DNA from: Arthrobacter sp. NIO-1057
GTDB taxonomy: Bacteria; Actinomycetota; Actinomycetes; Actinomycetales; Micrococcaceae
Direction: 5' to 3'
Length of the DNA: 64,000 bases
Assembly: GCF_900094805.1 (NCBI RefSeq)
Contig: NZ_FMAT01000006.1
Span: 1-64,000 of the forward strand
A program made the position numbers and the translations under genes. The first letter of the stretch is position 1; each line of letters begins with the position of its first letter. Of the stretch, positions 43,056 through 51,047 are shown one piece after another. The notes under the pieces were generated by a model that was not told the origin of the DNA, ran no database searches, and saw nothing but the letters and a program-made list of their open reading frames with translations.

Positions 43056-44395
43056 TCGCACTGATTGAAGCCAGCAGCTACTTTCAGCTAGCTTCTCTGG
43101 CCGCGATGGCCGATGCAGGACTGCTCCCCGAAGCAGATGAACGAATTCTGGTGTTAGCAAATGGGTCGCAGGTTCCTGAACTGACCACGCCACTGCACGA
43201 AGCCCCAGGTTTTGAACAGCTGGCCGCCCGTTTTGACCGTGTGGTGGATTTTGCTGCTTTAACCGCGCCACGTCGTCCCGCGCAGTTCAACCCGCGCGAA
43301 GATGAACTGCACATTTTTGAGTCCTTGCTGCGTCAGGCTTGGGATCTGGGTAGCGGTCCGCTCACCCTGGTTCTGGAATCTATTCAGGTTAACCCGGCTC
43401 GTGCGCTGGCACGCATCTTTTTTGATGCCCAATTGTGGGTGCACTCCGATGGGCTGATGTCCTATGGTCCAACCCGTAATAAGCTTCCACTGTCGATCAG
43501 TCAGCGGTTGATGGGTACCATCCACGTGGATCTTGTCCCGGGTCTGGAACCACATCTCCTGGCCGAATTCGAACCGGTCCGTAAGGTGATGTACGCCGAC
43601 CAGTTGGCCAAGATCTTCAGTGAGCTTGCCCGAGACGCTCATTTTGAACAACCAGGTTCAAATGCGCTGATTCTCGGACAGTACTTGGGCTCCTTGGGTC
43701 TGATGGATGCGGATGAAGAGTTTGAGCTGCATGTACAGATGCTGCAGGAAGCCCTGAACCGCAATATTGATACGGTGCTGTTCAAGGCTCATCCTTCAGC
43801 CAGTGCCACCTCGGCGGCACGTCTGGCCGGTGTCGCGCAGGAGATGGGACTAGGTTTCCAGTTGCTGGCTACCGATCACCTTGCAGAAACCGTGATCGCT
43901 TCGGCCCGCCCAGAAGTAGTCATCTCGTGCTTCTCTACCGGTCTGGCCACCGCCAAATACATTCTCGATACCGATGTCCACGCGGTGGGCACCGGAATGA
44001 TGTTGCAGGCATTGGCGCCCTACGAGAATTCCAACCGGATCCCGCTGTCCATCATTCACGCGTTGTTTGTTCAAGATGTGCCAGCACCAGCCCACAGTGA
44101 TGGTGAGGATCAGCTCTCGCAGCTGCTGCTCACCGTGGCTTACTGTATGCAGGCGGCGCAACTGCCTCAGTTGCGTGAACCGGCCATCGAGTTCCTCAAT
44201 ACTCACTACGCTGAATTCTCCGCGCACTTCAAGCGCCGGCGCATCACCAAACTAGATCTACCGCCACGCTGGGTGCACCTTGCTTCGCGCAGCAGTTTGC
44301 CTTCAAAGGTGCGTGGAGCCTCACGCCGGGTATTGCGAAAAGGCTCCAAGCAACTGGAGAGCTTGTCCAAATCCTTGAGCCGACTGGCAAAATGA
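43052..44395 (+). CDS. Polysialyltransferase-like protein (POLYST/GT38-like)
   Basis: The 447-residue protein from GTG 43052 (GTGA overlap). It has the bacterial polysialyltransferase outline: an N-terminal VALIEASSYFQLAS-like start (here IALIEASSYFQLAS), the LFKAHPSASATS motif with the conserved His-Pro, and the late ISCFSTGLATAKYILD Ser/Thr motif that binds CMP-sugar. The C-terminal ~60 residues are basic and may contact the membrane. It likely polymerises the CMP-activated nonulosonate made by the two upstream enzymes. Confidence 0.75.
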   Translation: MIALIEASSYFQLASLAAMADAGLLPEADERILVLANGSQVPELTTPLHEAPGFEQLAARFDRVVDFAALTAPRRPAQFNPREDELHIFESLLRQAWDLGSGPLTLVLESIQVNPARALARIFFDAQLWVHSDGLMSYGPTRNKLPLSISQRLMGTIHVDLVPGLEPHLLAEFEPVRKVMYADQLAKIFSELARDAHFEQPGSNALILGQYLGSLGLMDADEEFELHVQMLQEALNRNIDTVLFKAHPSASATSAARLAGVAQEMGLGFQLLATDHLAETVIASARPEVVISCFSTGLATAKYILDTDVHAVGTGMMLQALAPYENSNRIPLSIIHALFVQDVPAPAHSDGEDQLSQLLLTVAYCMQAAQLPQLREPAIEFLNTHYAEFSAHFKRRRITKLDLPPRWVHLASRSSLPSKVRGASRRVLRKGSKQLESLSKSLSRLAK

Positions 44396-45417
44396 CCCTC
44401 ACCATGATGAAACTGACCCAGCACGACACTCATGAGGTTCCGCGTCCACGATTCGGAACGGCTCATGTGTGGGTCGAATCCCCACTGCAATTGCTCTCAG
44501 CTGTGGAAACCCATGCTGCGGGCCTACTAGGCACCGATATCCGGATCATCCCGCGCCTGGGCATGCCTTTGGAAGCGACTACTCAGGCGTTGCTGAAGCA
44601 TGCTCCGGCAGGGGTACGCTTTGAAAAGGCCGCGCGCAAACCACCACAGCCTAAGAGCTCCTCGGACAGGTATGTCACCGGAGATGCGTATTCAGGCAAG
44701 GTTCAGCGCAGTTTGCTCGCTGGCGTGAAGGCTAAGGAAATCATCATCATCGATGATGGGCTCGCTACCTTGGCACTGATCAAGCAGCTGATCAGCGAGA
44801 CCCCAACACCGTTGGTTCGTGCTCGTGCCAAAAATTCAGCGGCGCGCATCGCTATGGGGCTGGCTACGTGGCATCGCCTGCGTCAGTTGGCTCGAGAGGG
44901 CCGTTTGCTGATTGTTTCTGCACTCTTTGTTGATGCTCAAACACGTGCAAGGATGACTGAGCTTGGGATTAAGTTCGCTCAACATAAGTTTGAGTGGCTC
45001 TCGACTCAGCCGGTGGCCGAAAGCTTTACCGAACCGACCCTGCTGATCGGTTCGGCCATGGTTGCTGACCAGTTGATTCACGAAGAGCCTTATCTGCAGT
45101 GGATCGAAGAGATTTCTGCCGATGGTCCTGTGGCCTATTTCCCGCACCGTCGTGAAACTCCTGAGTTGTTGGAAAAGATCTCGAAGATTGACCAGGTTGT
45201 GCTCAAGGAACATACGGTTCCCATTGAAATGCGGTTGCGTGTGTTGCGTCCTGGTCAGGAAATCCGCGCATTGCCCTCTACAGTTATCCCATCTCTACGC
45301 CTGCTATTGGGGCCAGATTCTAGGTACCTCTATCCTCAAGCGGTCCCCGATCACTGGTGGACCGAGAGCACCGATCTCGAGTTGCGTGAACACCTGTCTA
45401 GTTCGTTGAAGGTGTGA
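44392..45417 (+). CDS. GT52-like putative sialyltransferase
   Basis: The 341-residue protein from ATG 44392 (ATGA overlap with the previous gene). VWVESPLQLLSAVE near residue 27 and VAYFPHRRETPELLEKI near 243 resemble GT52 sialyltransferases, where PLQL near the N-terminus and a YxPHxRE-type motif are typical. IIIIDDGLATLALIK is also consistent. It may transfer a nonulosonate to a non-nonulosonate acceptor, in division of labour with the polymerase upstream. Confidence 0.65.
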   Translation: MTLTMMKLTQHDTHEVPRPRFGTAHVWVESPLQLLSAVETHAAGLLGTDIRIIPRLGMPLEATTQALLKHAPAGVRFEKAARKPPQPKSSSDRYVTGDAYSGKVQRSLLAGVKAKEIIIIDDGLATLALIKQLISETPTPLVRARAKNSAARIAMGLATWHRLRQLAREGRLLIVSALFVDAQTRARMTELGIKFAQHKFEWLSTQPVAESFTEPTLLIGSAMVADQLIHEEPYLQWIEEISADGPVAYFPHRRETPELLEKISKIDQVVLKEHTVPIEMRLRVLRPGQEIRALPSTVIPSLRLLLGPDSRYLYPQAVPDHWWTESTDLELREHLSSSLKV

Positions 45418-46658
45418 AGCCACTAATGAAACCCTCAGTACTTGCCATCGCCGATTCAGATTCGTATCTGAAGCTGGCGACCAGTTTTTTGCATCGACTT
45501 GGTCCAGAATGGGACCGAAGGGTGTTTTTGGCCCGCACTCCGGTGATGCCCACAGAGGCCCAAATTGCTGCAGCTTTTGAAGATACCGATCTGGATCCAC
45601 AAATGTTGGAGGTCATTAACCTTTCCCAACTAGATGCAGACTCGGTCCATGAGGATATTCTCTTCGCTTCGGCCACCGGTCCAGTAGTCGCGGAGATATA
45701 TTCACGGATCTTGCGTTCCGAGCCCGTTGACGCCCGGCGCACCGCCCTAATTTCTGCTCTGCCCGGTGTTGCTTACCCTGCCACGCAGAAGGGTTGGAAC
45801 TATCGTCGTGCCGGCGACGCGTTCATCTGCCATTCGCATGCCGAAGCCCGCGATTTTTCGTTTATGACCGAGTCTCACTCTGGGCATCAACCGACGATTA
45901 TGGTCAGCAAGTTGCCGTTTTTGCATTGTGCCGGCTTCCCACCAGAACCAGATCAGAAGATCACTCGTTTGGTTTTCGCGCCCCAAGCCAAGGTGCCTGA
46001 GACCCTCGCAGAGCGCGAATCAATCCTGCTCGCGCTCGAGCAGGCCAGCAAGATGAATCCTGGTGTGGAAGTTGTGATCAAGCTTCGCGCTAAGGCTGGG
46101 GAACCTCAGACGCACCTCGAGGCCTATCCTTATGACAGCCTCTTCGCGGATCTTCAGGCTCGTCAAAAGATCAGTAGAGAATCACGGATTCGGTTTGATA
46201 CCGGGTCTATGAGTGAAGCTCTGGTCGCCGGTAGCGCACTGGTGACGGTTTCCTCAACGGCAGCGTTGGAGTCCATTGACCGGGGCCTACCTACGATGGT
46301 GCTTTCCGATTTCGGTGTGAACCGACAGATGATCAATACCGTGTTTGTTGCTTCGGGGATCATCGGAACCTTGGATGATGTCGTGTCTCTGAATTTTGGT
46401 GCCCCCAGCAAGGCATGGTTACGGGAAAACTACTTCCATCGCATGGATCGTAGCTTCTCTCAATCACTGGAAATCCTTGCCCAGCGTGCCAACGCCGGTA
46501 AATTGCGCACCGATCCGGAAATATTGACGTTCATTCGACGTCAACCGTTGCGTCATCGGTTGCGCACGGCTTTGCCCACTCCCCTGGTGAAGATGCTACT
46601 TAAGTTGCGTCGTAACTACCGGCAATCACGCGGCAACAGCGCAAAAAGTATGTCATGA
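45414..46658 (+). CDS. DUF6716-like putative glycosyltransferase
   Basis: The 414-residue protein from GTG 45414 (GTGA overlap; ATG 45426 is an alternative). SVLAIADSDSYLKLA at the start and VTVSSTAALESIDRGLPTMVLSDFGV near 280 resemble the family of actinobacterial proteins found beside nonulosonate genes. The latter segment is like the nucleotide-binding loop of GT-B enzymes. C-terminal ~50 residues are strongly basic. It probably takes part in assembly of the surface polymer; the reaction is unknown. Confidence 0.65.
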   Translation: MKPLMKPSVLAIADSDSYLKLATSFLHRLGPEWDRRVFLARTPVMPTEAQIAAAFEDTDLDPQMLEVINLSQLDADSVHEDILFASATGPVVAEIYSRILRSEPVDARRTALISALPGVAYPATQKGWNYRRAGDAFICHSHAEARDFSFMTESHSGHQPTIMVSKLPFLHCAGFPPEPDQKITRLVFAPQAKVPETLAERESILLALEQASKMNPGVEVVIKLRAKAGEPQTHLEAYPYDSLFADLQARQKISRESRIRFDTGSMSEALVAGSALVTVSSTAALESIDRGLPTMVLSDFGVNRQMINTVFVASGIIGTLDDVVSLNFGAPSKAWLRENYFHRMDRSFSQSLEILAQRANAGKLRTDPEILTFIRRQPLRHRLRTALPTPLVKMLLKLRRNYRQSRGNSAKSMS

Positions 46659-46666
46659 CCTAAATG

Positions 46667-46725
46667 TGTATTGATACTGACAGATATCCAACCCTGACTT
46701 TTCGGTGTCAGTCAGTATCAATACA
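46667..46725 (+). terminator. Long inverted repeat after the polymer operon
   Basis: TGTATTGATACTGAC (46667-46681) is perfectly complementary to GTCAGTATCAATACA (46711-46725), with a small CTGAC/GTCAG hairpin inside the spacer. TATTT follows. It likely ends the six-gene polymer locus before ino1. Confidence 0.6.
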
Positions 46726-46943
46726 TATTTAACTGTTGTACAAATTCTTGGCGTTTCTCGAAGCGCAAGTACTCCGAACTGCTTCGTCTACGCCATCGAT
46801 CGTCAGTCATATACATGAAAACCAAGATGATTGGGAATGTTCTGAGGTCTTGAGGACTTAAGATCAATGGGAGTCTGTTTAGAGGGCCTGCCTTAGGCAT
46901 GCCAGGATTCCCAAGGTTTTATACATTTCAATAAGGAGCTCAT

Positions 46944-48029
46944 GTGTCGGCTAATCCGATCCGCGTTGCCATCGTTGGCGTAGGCAACTGCGCCACATCC
47001 CTTATCCAGGGTGTCGAGTACTACCGAAATGCGGATGTGGAGTCCACCGTTCCTGGACTCATGCACGTTCAGTTCGGTCAGTACCACGTAGGTGACGTAC
47101 AGTTTGTAGCCGCCTTCGACGTTGATGCCAAGAAGGTCGGACTTGATCTGTCCGAAGCTATCCTGGCCAGCGAAAACAACACCATTAAAATCGCGGACGT
47201 TCCAACCACTGGCGTGACTGTGCAGCGTGGCCACACCCTAGATGGGCTTGGAAAGTACTACCGCGAAACCATCGAAGAATCTGATGCCGAGCCTGTCGAT
47301 ATTGTTCAGTCGCTCAAGGACAACAAGGTTGATGTCCTCGTGTGCTACCTGCCAGTGGGTTCCGAACAAGCAGCTAAGTACTACGCACAGTGCGCCATCG
47401 ACGCCGGCGTCGCTTTTGTGAACGCACTGCCAGTCTTCATCGCAGGCACCCCAGAGTGGGCCCAGAAGTTCACCGACGCTGGTGTTCCAATTGTTGGCGA
47501 TGACATCAAATCTCAGATTGGTGCGACCATCACCCACCGTGTGATGGCCAAGTTGTTTGAAGACCGCGGCGTAGTTCTTGATCGCACCTACCAGCTGAAT
47601 GTCGGCGGCAACATGGACTTCAAGAACATGCTCGAGCGTGATCGTCTGGAATCAAAGAAGATTTCCAAGACTCAAGCCGTCACCTCAAATACCTCGGCTG
47701 AGCTGGGTGCTGATGATGTTCACATCGGTCCTAGTGATTACGTTGCGTGGCTTGATGACCGTAAGTGGGCTTTTGTTCGTCTAGAAGGCCGTAACTTCGG
47801 TGATGCTCCGGTGAACTTGGAATACAAGTTGGAAGTTTGGGACTCACCAAACTCTGCTGGTGTCATCATCGATGCTGTTCGTGCTGCCAAGATTGCACTG
47901 GATCGTGGCATTGGTGGCCCGATCCTGTCGGCTTCGAGCTACTTCATGAAGTCGCCACCGGAGCAGTACGACGACGAAACCGCACGCGCCAAGGTCGAAG
48001 CCTTTATTCGTGGCGAGGTCGAGCGTTAA
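46944..48029 (+). CDS. ino1: Inositol-3-phosphate synthase (actinobacterial type)
   Basis: The 361-residue enzyme begins at GTG 46944, with AAGGAG five bases upstream; the ATG at 46942 is out of frame. NAD-binding [64 protein letters not shown] and [20 protein letters not shown] match Ino1. It converts glucose-6-phosphate into inositol-3-phosphate for mycothiol and phosphatidylinositol. The N-terminal extension of the mycobacterial protein is absent. Confidence 0.96.
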   Translation: MSANPIRVAIVGVGNCATSLIQGVEYYRNADVESTVPGLMHVQFGQYHVGDVQFVAAFDVDAKKVGLDLSEAILASENNTIKIADVPTTGVTVQRGHTLDGLGKYYRETIEESDAEPVDIVQSLKDNKVDVLVCYLPVGSEQAAKYYAQCAIDAGVAFVNALPVFIAGTPEWAQKFTDAGVPIVGDDIKSQIGATITHRVMAKLFEDRGVVLDRTYQLNVGGNMDFKNMLERDRLESKKISKTQAVTSNTSAELGADDVHIGPSDYVAWLDDRKWAFVRLEGRNFGDAPVNLEYKLEVWDSPNSAGVIIDAVRAAKIALDRGIGGPILSASSYFMKSPPEQYDDETARAKVEAFIRGEVER

Positions 48030-48055
48030 GCTTTTCGTTCAAGCTGAAAAACATT

Positions 48056-48088
48056 CAATGGGTCAGGACTTGTTGTTCTGGCCCATTG
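48056..48088 (+). terminator. Hairpin after ino1
   Basis: CAATGGGTCAG (48056-48066) pairs with CTGGCCCATTG (48078-48088), one mismatch, 26 nt after the stop. No strong T-tract follows. Confidence 0.6.
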
Positions 48089-48120
48089 TCGTATCTATAG
48101 ATACCCGTAAACGCGGAGAA

Positions 48121-48146
48121 GCCCGCCGGCTTGCAGGCCGGCGGGC
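48121..48146. terminator. Very GC-rich short hairpin
   Basis: GCCCGCCGGC (48121-48130) pairs perfectly with GCCGGCGGGC (48137-48146), loop TTGCAG. It may stop transcription from ino1 or from the small-ORF string on the minus strand, whose last stop is at 48225. Confidence 0.5.
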
Positions 48147-48224
48147 CTCAGGGCACTAATTTGCGAGTTCATAGTGGGTACCTCTTATTCGATTGGCGGA
48201 CAACGGTAATGGCGTTGTGCGCAA

Positions 48225-48347
48225 TTATCGAATACGTAAGTACATTTCTACAGGCACGTGGTTCTTCAGTTCGTGCTCTCGCATTCGGCGATGAAATTCC
48301 GTGCTGTCAAAGTTTTTCAGCTTGCTGCTCTCTTGACGCTTTTTCAT
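48225..48347 (-). CDS. Very small ORF (40 aa), coupled, function unknown
   Basis: It runs from ATG 48347, overlapping the upstream small ORF's stop (ATGA), with GGGAGGG before it, to the stop at 48225. The 40-residue product is highly charged (MKKRQESSKLKN, FHRRMREHELKNH). No family is recognised. The ribosome site and coupling argue for translation, but it could be a remnant. Confidence 0.4.
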   Translation of the reverse strand: MKKRQESSKLKNFDSTEFHRRMREHELKNHVPVEMYLRIR

Positions 48348-48502
48348 TTGCTGTCCCTCCCTTCATTCACTGTTGAAGGAGAGGGAAGATCTTGGCGCGT
48401 AGTTGAAACAGCGCGAGCTTTCAGGCTTTCTGGACCAGCGAAGATCAGTTCCGCGGTGCGAACGGCCCGTTGAGCGGACGAGGAGTACAGGGTGCTAGAC
48501 AT
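48344..48502 (-). CDS. Very small ORF (52 aa) behind an attenuator, function unknown
   Basis: It runs from ATG 48502 to 48344. AGGAA 8 nt upstream lies inside the 3' arm of the preceding terminator stem. The product is Ser/Ala-rich (MSSTLYSSSAQRAVRTAEL...), with no membrane segment. It would be read only if the terminator is bypassed. No homologue is recognised. Confidence 0.4.
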   Translation of the reverse strand: MSSTLYSSSAQRAVRTAELIFAGPESLKARAVSTTRQDLPSPSTVNEGRDSK

Positions 48503-48503
48503 G

Positions 48504-48555
48504 AAAAAAGTTCCTAAGGTGAGAGTCGATTACTGACCTGCAACCTCAGGAACTT
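48504..48555 (-). terminator. Attenuator-like intrinsic terminator after a leader peptide
   Basis: On the minus strand AAGTTCCTGAGGT (48555-48543) pairs with ACCTTAGGAACTT (48520-48508), a 13-bp stem with one wobble and a 22-nt loop, followed by a T-run (48509-48504). It lies between a 37-codon ORF and the next ATG, and holds that gene's ribosome site in its stem. Confidence 0.72.
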
Positions 48556-48575
48556 GGGTGGGGATTCACCGTAGT

Positions 48576-48689
48576 CTAGGAATCCACTGTTCCGGAGGTT
48601 GGAGAGACGAAGCCGAAATTGCCGGCCGGCACAAAGCCGCCCTGACGTCGCCATGCGCGATGAGTAGAAATATCCAGAATGATATTCAT
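48576..48689 (-). CDS. Putative 37-residue leader peptide
   Basis: It runs from ATG 48689, preceded by AGGAGG 10 nt upstream (one of the strongest ribosome sites in the window), to TAG at 48576. The product is MNIILDISTHRAWRRQGG followed by FVPAGNFGFVSPTSGTVDS. A terminator hairpin starts 20 nt after its stop. The layout suggests a translated leader that controls downstream read-through. No homologue is known to me. Confidence 0.5.
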   Translation of the reverse strand: MNIILDISTHRAWRRQGGFVPAGNFGFVSPTSGTVDS

Positions 48690-48874
48690 CGTTTCTCCAC
48701 CTCCTAAAATCTATTCGTAGCCAGTCGTGAGCAGTCACGAGGCTTAGTTGACAAGTTCTATCGATCCGCAAATCTCATTGAGACTTCCCAATCACAATAT
48801 TTAGCTTACATGGATTCGATTCGCTACGCCACTAGTTAAGTCAAAAAGTTTAAGATCTTTTTTGAGACGCAAAA

Positions 48875-48903
48875 ATGCCTGGCGCCACTACGGCTCCAGG
48901 CAT
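48875..48903 (-). terminator. Intrinsic terminator of the CCA-adding enzyme gene
   Basis: ATGCCTGG (48875-48882) pairs with CCAGGCAT (48896-48903). On the minus strand TTTTTGCG follows. It lies 34 nt after the stop. Confidence 0.82.
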
Positions 48904-48937
48904 CTTCACTCAACTCTTCTCATGTCAGGCGTTACTC

Positions 48938-50383
48938 TCAGGTAACAGCATCTTGAGCTTCCGGTTGCTCTTCCCACCATGAGCGAAGTCGCTCTGTCGC
49001 TACTTCTTCGCCCAGCGGTCCCTCGTCCAAACGAAGCTCTAGCAAGTAGTTGTACGCCCGGCCAACCACAGGTCCTGGTTTGATTGCCAGCAGGGCCATG
49101 ATTTGCTGACCATCCAAATCTGGACGGATGGCCTTGAGTTCTTCCTGCTCTGCAATCTGTGCGATGCGCGCCTCGAGATCATCGTAAGCAAAGGCCAACC
49201 GGTCGGACTTCTTACGATTACGGGTGGTGACATCCGAACGGGTCAAGCGATGAAGATGCTCGAGAAGGTCACCTGCGTCAGTGACGTATCGACGGACTGC
49301 TGAATCAGTCCATCCAGCGTCCCCATAGCCGTAAAAACGCATGTGCAATTCAACGAGGCGAGCAACGGCCTTGGTGGTTTCCTTATCAAAGCGCAAGGTT
49401 CGCATGCGTGCCTTGACCAGTTTGGAACCCACGACGTCATGGTGGCGGAAGGACACCCCACCGTTTGGTTCAAACTTACGCGTGGCAGGCTTCCCAATAT
49501 CGTGCATCAACGCGGCAAAGCGCAACACAAAGTTAGGACCTGGAACCGGCCCGTCCTGATCAGTCTCCAAGGCAATAGCCTGTTCGAGCACGGTGAGCGA
49601 ATGCTGATAAACATCCTTATGACGATGGTGCTCGTCAATCTCCAGCCGCAGCGCAGAAACTTCGGGAAGCACTTTATCGGCCAGCCCAGTTTCAACAAGC
49701 AAGTTAATGCCAGCGCGTGGATCCGCCCCGTTGATCAGCTTGACCAGTTCGTCGCGCACGCGCTCAGCGGAAATGATGTCGATACGATCGGTCATTTCAC
49801 TCATGGCCTGGCGTACCTCGGCACTGACTTCAATTTTCAGTTGCGAAGCAAAACGAGCAGCGCGCATCATGCGCAGCGGGTCATCCGAGAAGGAAACATC
49901 GGGAGCACCAGGGGTGCGAATCGACTGATCTTTCAACGAAGAGACACCATCAAACGGGTCAACTAGTTCAAGCTGAGGCAAGCGAAGGGCCATGGAGTTC
50001 ATGGTGAAGTCACGCCGGAAGAGATCGTCGTGCAAGTTATCGCCAAAGGCCACGATGGGCTTTCGAGACTGACTGTCATAGGCATCAGCGCGATAAGTCG
50101 TGACTTCTAGGGTGTGTTCGCCCTTTTTGAGTGCGATGGTTCCGAACTCGCGTCCCACATCCCAGATGTTGTCGGCCCAACCAGAGATCACCTTGATAGT
50201 TTCGTCGGGGCGCGCACTCGTGGTGAAGTCAAGGTCTGGAGAAACTCGACCCAGGTACAAATCTCGAACCGGTCCACCCACCAGGGACAGCTCATGGCCC
50301 GCCGCGACAAAGCGGTCGGCCAAGTCGAAAATGACCGAGGGCAGGATTTGACGCAACGCGTCAGGTGAGGGAAGTGCATGCAT
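48938..50383 (-). CDS. CCA-adding tRNA nucleotidyltransferase
   Basis: The 481-residue enzyme has the class II nucleotidyltransferase head (LVGGPVRDLYLGRVSPDLDFTTSARP: GGxxRD plus DxD), RRDFTMNSMALRL, the neck/RNA-binding helix region (DDPLRMMRAARFASQL), and a C-terminal HD domain (HHRHKDVYQHSLTVL, FAALMHDIGKPATR). It adds or repairs the CCA end of tRNAs; the HD part gives phosphohydrolase activity. Its place next to NUDIX-murJ-trxBA is conserved in actinobacteria. Confidence 0.95.
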   Translation of the reverse strand: MHALPSPDALRQILPSVIFDLADRFVAAGHELSLVGGPVRDLYLGRVSPDLDFTTSARPDETIKVISGWADNIWDVGREFGTIALKKGEHTLEVTTYRADAYDSQSRKPIVAFGDNLHDDLFRRDFTMNSMALRLPQLELVDPFDGVSSLKDQSIRTPGAPDVSFSDDPLRMMRAARFASQLKIEVSAEVRQAMSEMTDRIDIISAERVRDELVKLINGADPRAGINLLVETGLADKVLPEVSALRLEIDEHHRHKDVYQHSLTVLEQAIALETDQDGPVPGPNFVLRFAALMHDIGKPATRKFEPNGGVSFRHHDVVGSKLVKARMRTLRFDKETTKAVARLVELHMRFYGYGDAGWTDSAVRRYVTDAGDLLEHLHRLTRSDVTTRNRKKSDRLAFAYDDLEARIAQIAEQEELKAIRPDLDGQQIMALLAIKPGPVVGRAYNYLLELRLDEGPLGEEVATERLRSWWEEQPEAQDAVT

Positions 50384-50507
50384 AGTTACTTAAGCGTGCC
50401 AGAAATCTGGGCGAAATGCTTGAAAAAGCACCGAGTTTGCTTGCGAGATAACTTACTTGTCCACGTCGATAAGGCGAACCTGGCCACTTTCTCGATAGAG
50501 TGGATCC

Positions 50508-51047
50508 ATGAACCGACCGATCCCGTCTGCCCCAAAGCGCACTCCATTGACTGCGTCAATGGCTCGCGCGCAGGCAACTGGCGGTCACACAAGCTTGCCA
50601 ACAGTGGAAGAAGTCTCTTCCGGTGGCATCGTCATTGACTTTAATGACCCACAACTTCCCGTGGCGATTATTGCTCGGTATAACCGTGGAGGCCGTCTGG
50701 AATGGTGCCTGCCCAAGGGACATCCTGAAGGTGTGGAATCCAACGAGGAAGCGGCTATCCGCGAAATCGAGGAAGAAACTGGCATCGCCGGACGGATTCT
50801 GGCACCACTGGGTTCGGTCGATTATTGGTTCACCGTGACAAACTACCGTGTGCACAAAACCGTGCACCATTTCCTGTTGGAAGCTACCGGCGGGCATCTG
50901 ACGATCGAGAACGATCCCGATCATGAAGCCGTCGATGTTGCCTGGGTTCCGCTAGGTTCACTTGGCAAACGTCTGTCCTTCCCCAATGAGCGCCGGATCG
51001 CTGATCTGGCACGCGAGGTTCTAACAAAGCATGACTCAGGTTCCTAA
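50508..51047 (+). CDS. NUDIX hydrolase (MutT-like)
   Basis: The 179-residue protein has the full Nudix box GHPEGVESNEEAAIREIEEETGI (GX5EX7REUXEEXGU) near 74-96 after a WCLPKG segment. The homologue at this place in mycobacteria is MutT4 (Rv3908). It hydrolyses a nucleoside-diphosphate-linked or oxidised nucleotide; the substrate is not visible. Its end overlaps murJ by 17 nt. Confidence 0.92.
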   Translation: MNRPIPSAPKRTPLTASMARAQATGGHTSLPTVEEVSSGGIVIDFNDPQLPVAIIARYNRGGRLEWCLPKGHPEGVESNEEAAIREIEEETGIAGRILAPLGSVDYWFTVTNYRVHKTVHHFLLEATGGHLTIENDPDHEAVDVAWVPLGSLGKRLSFPNERRIADLAREVLTKHDSGS

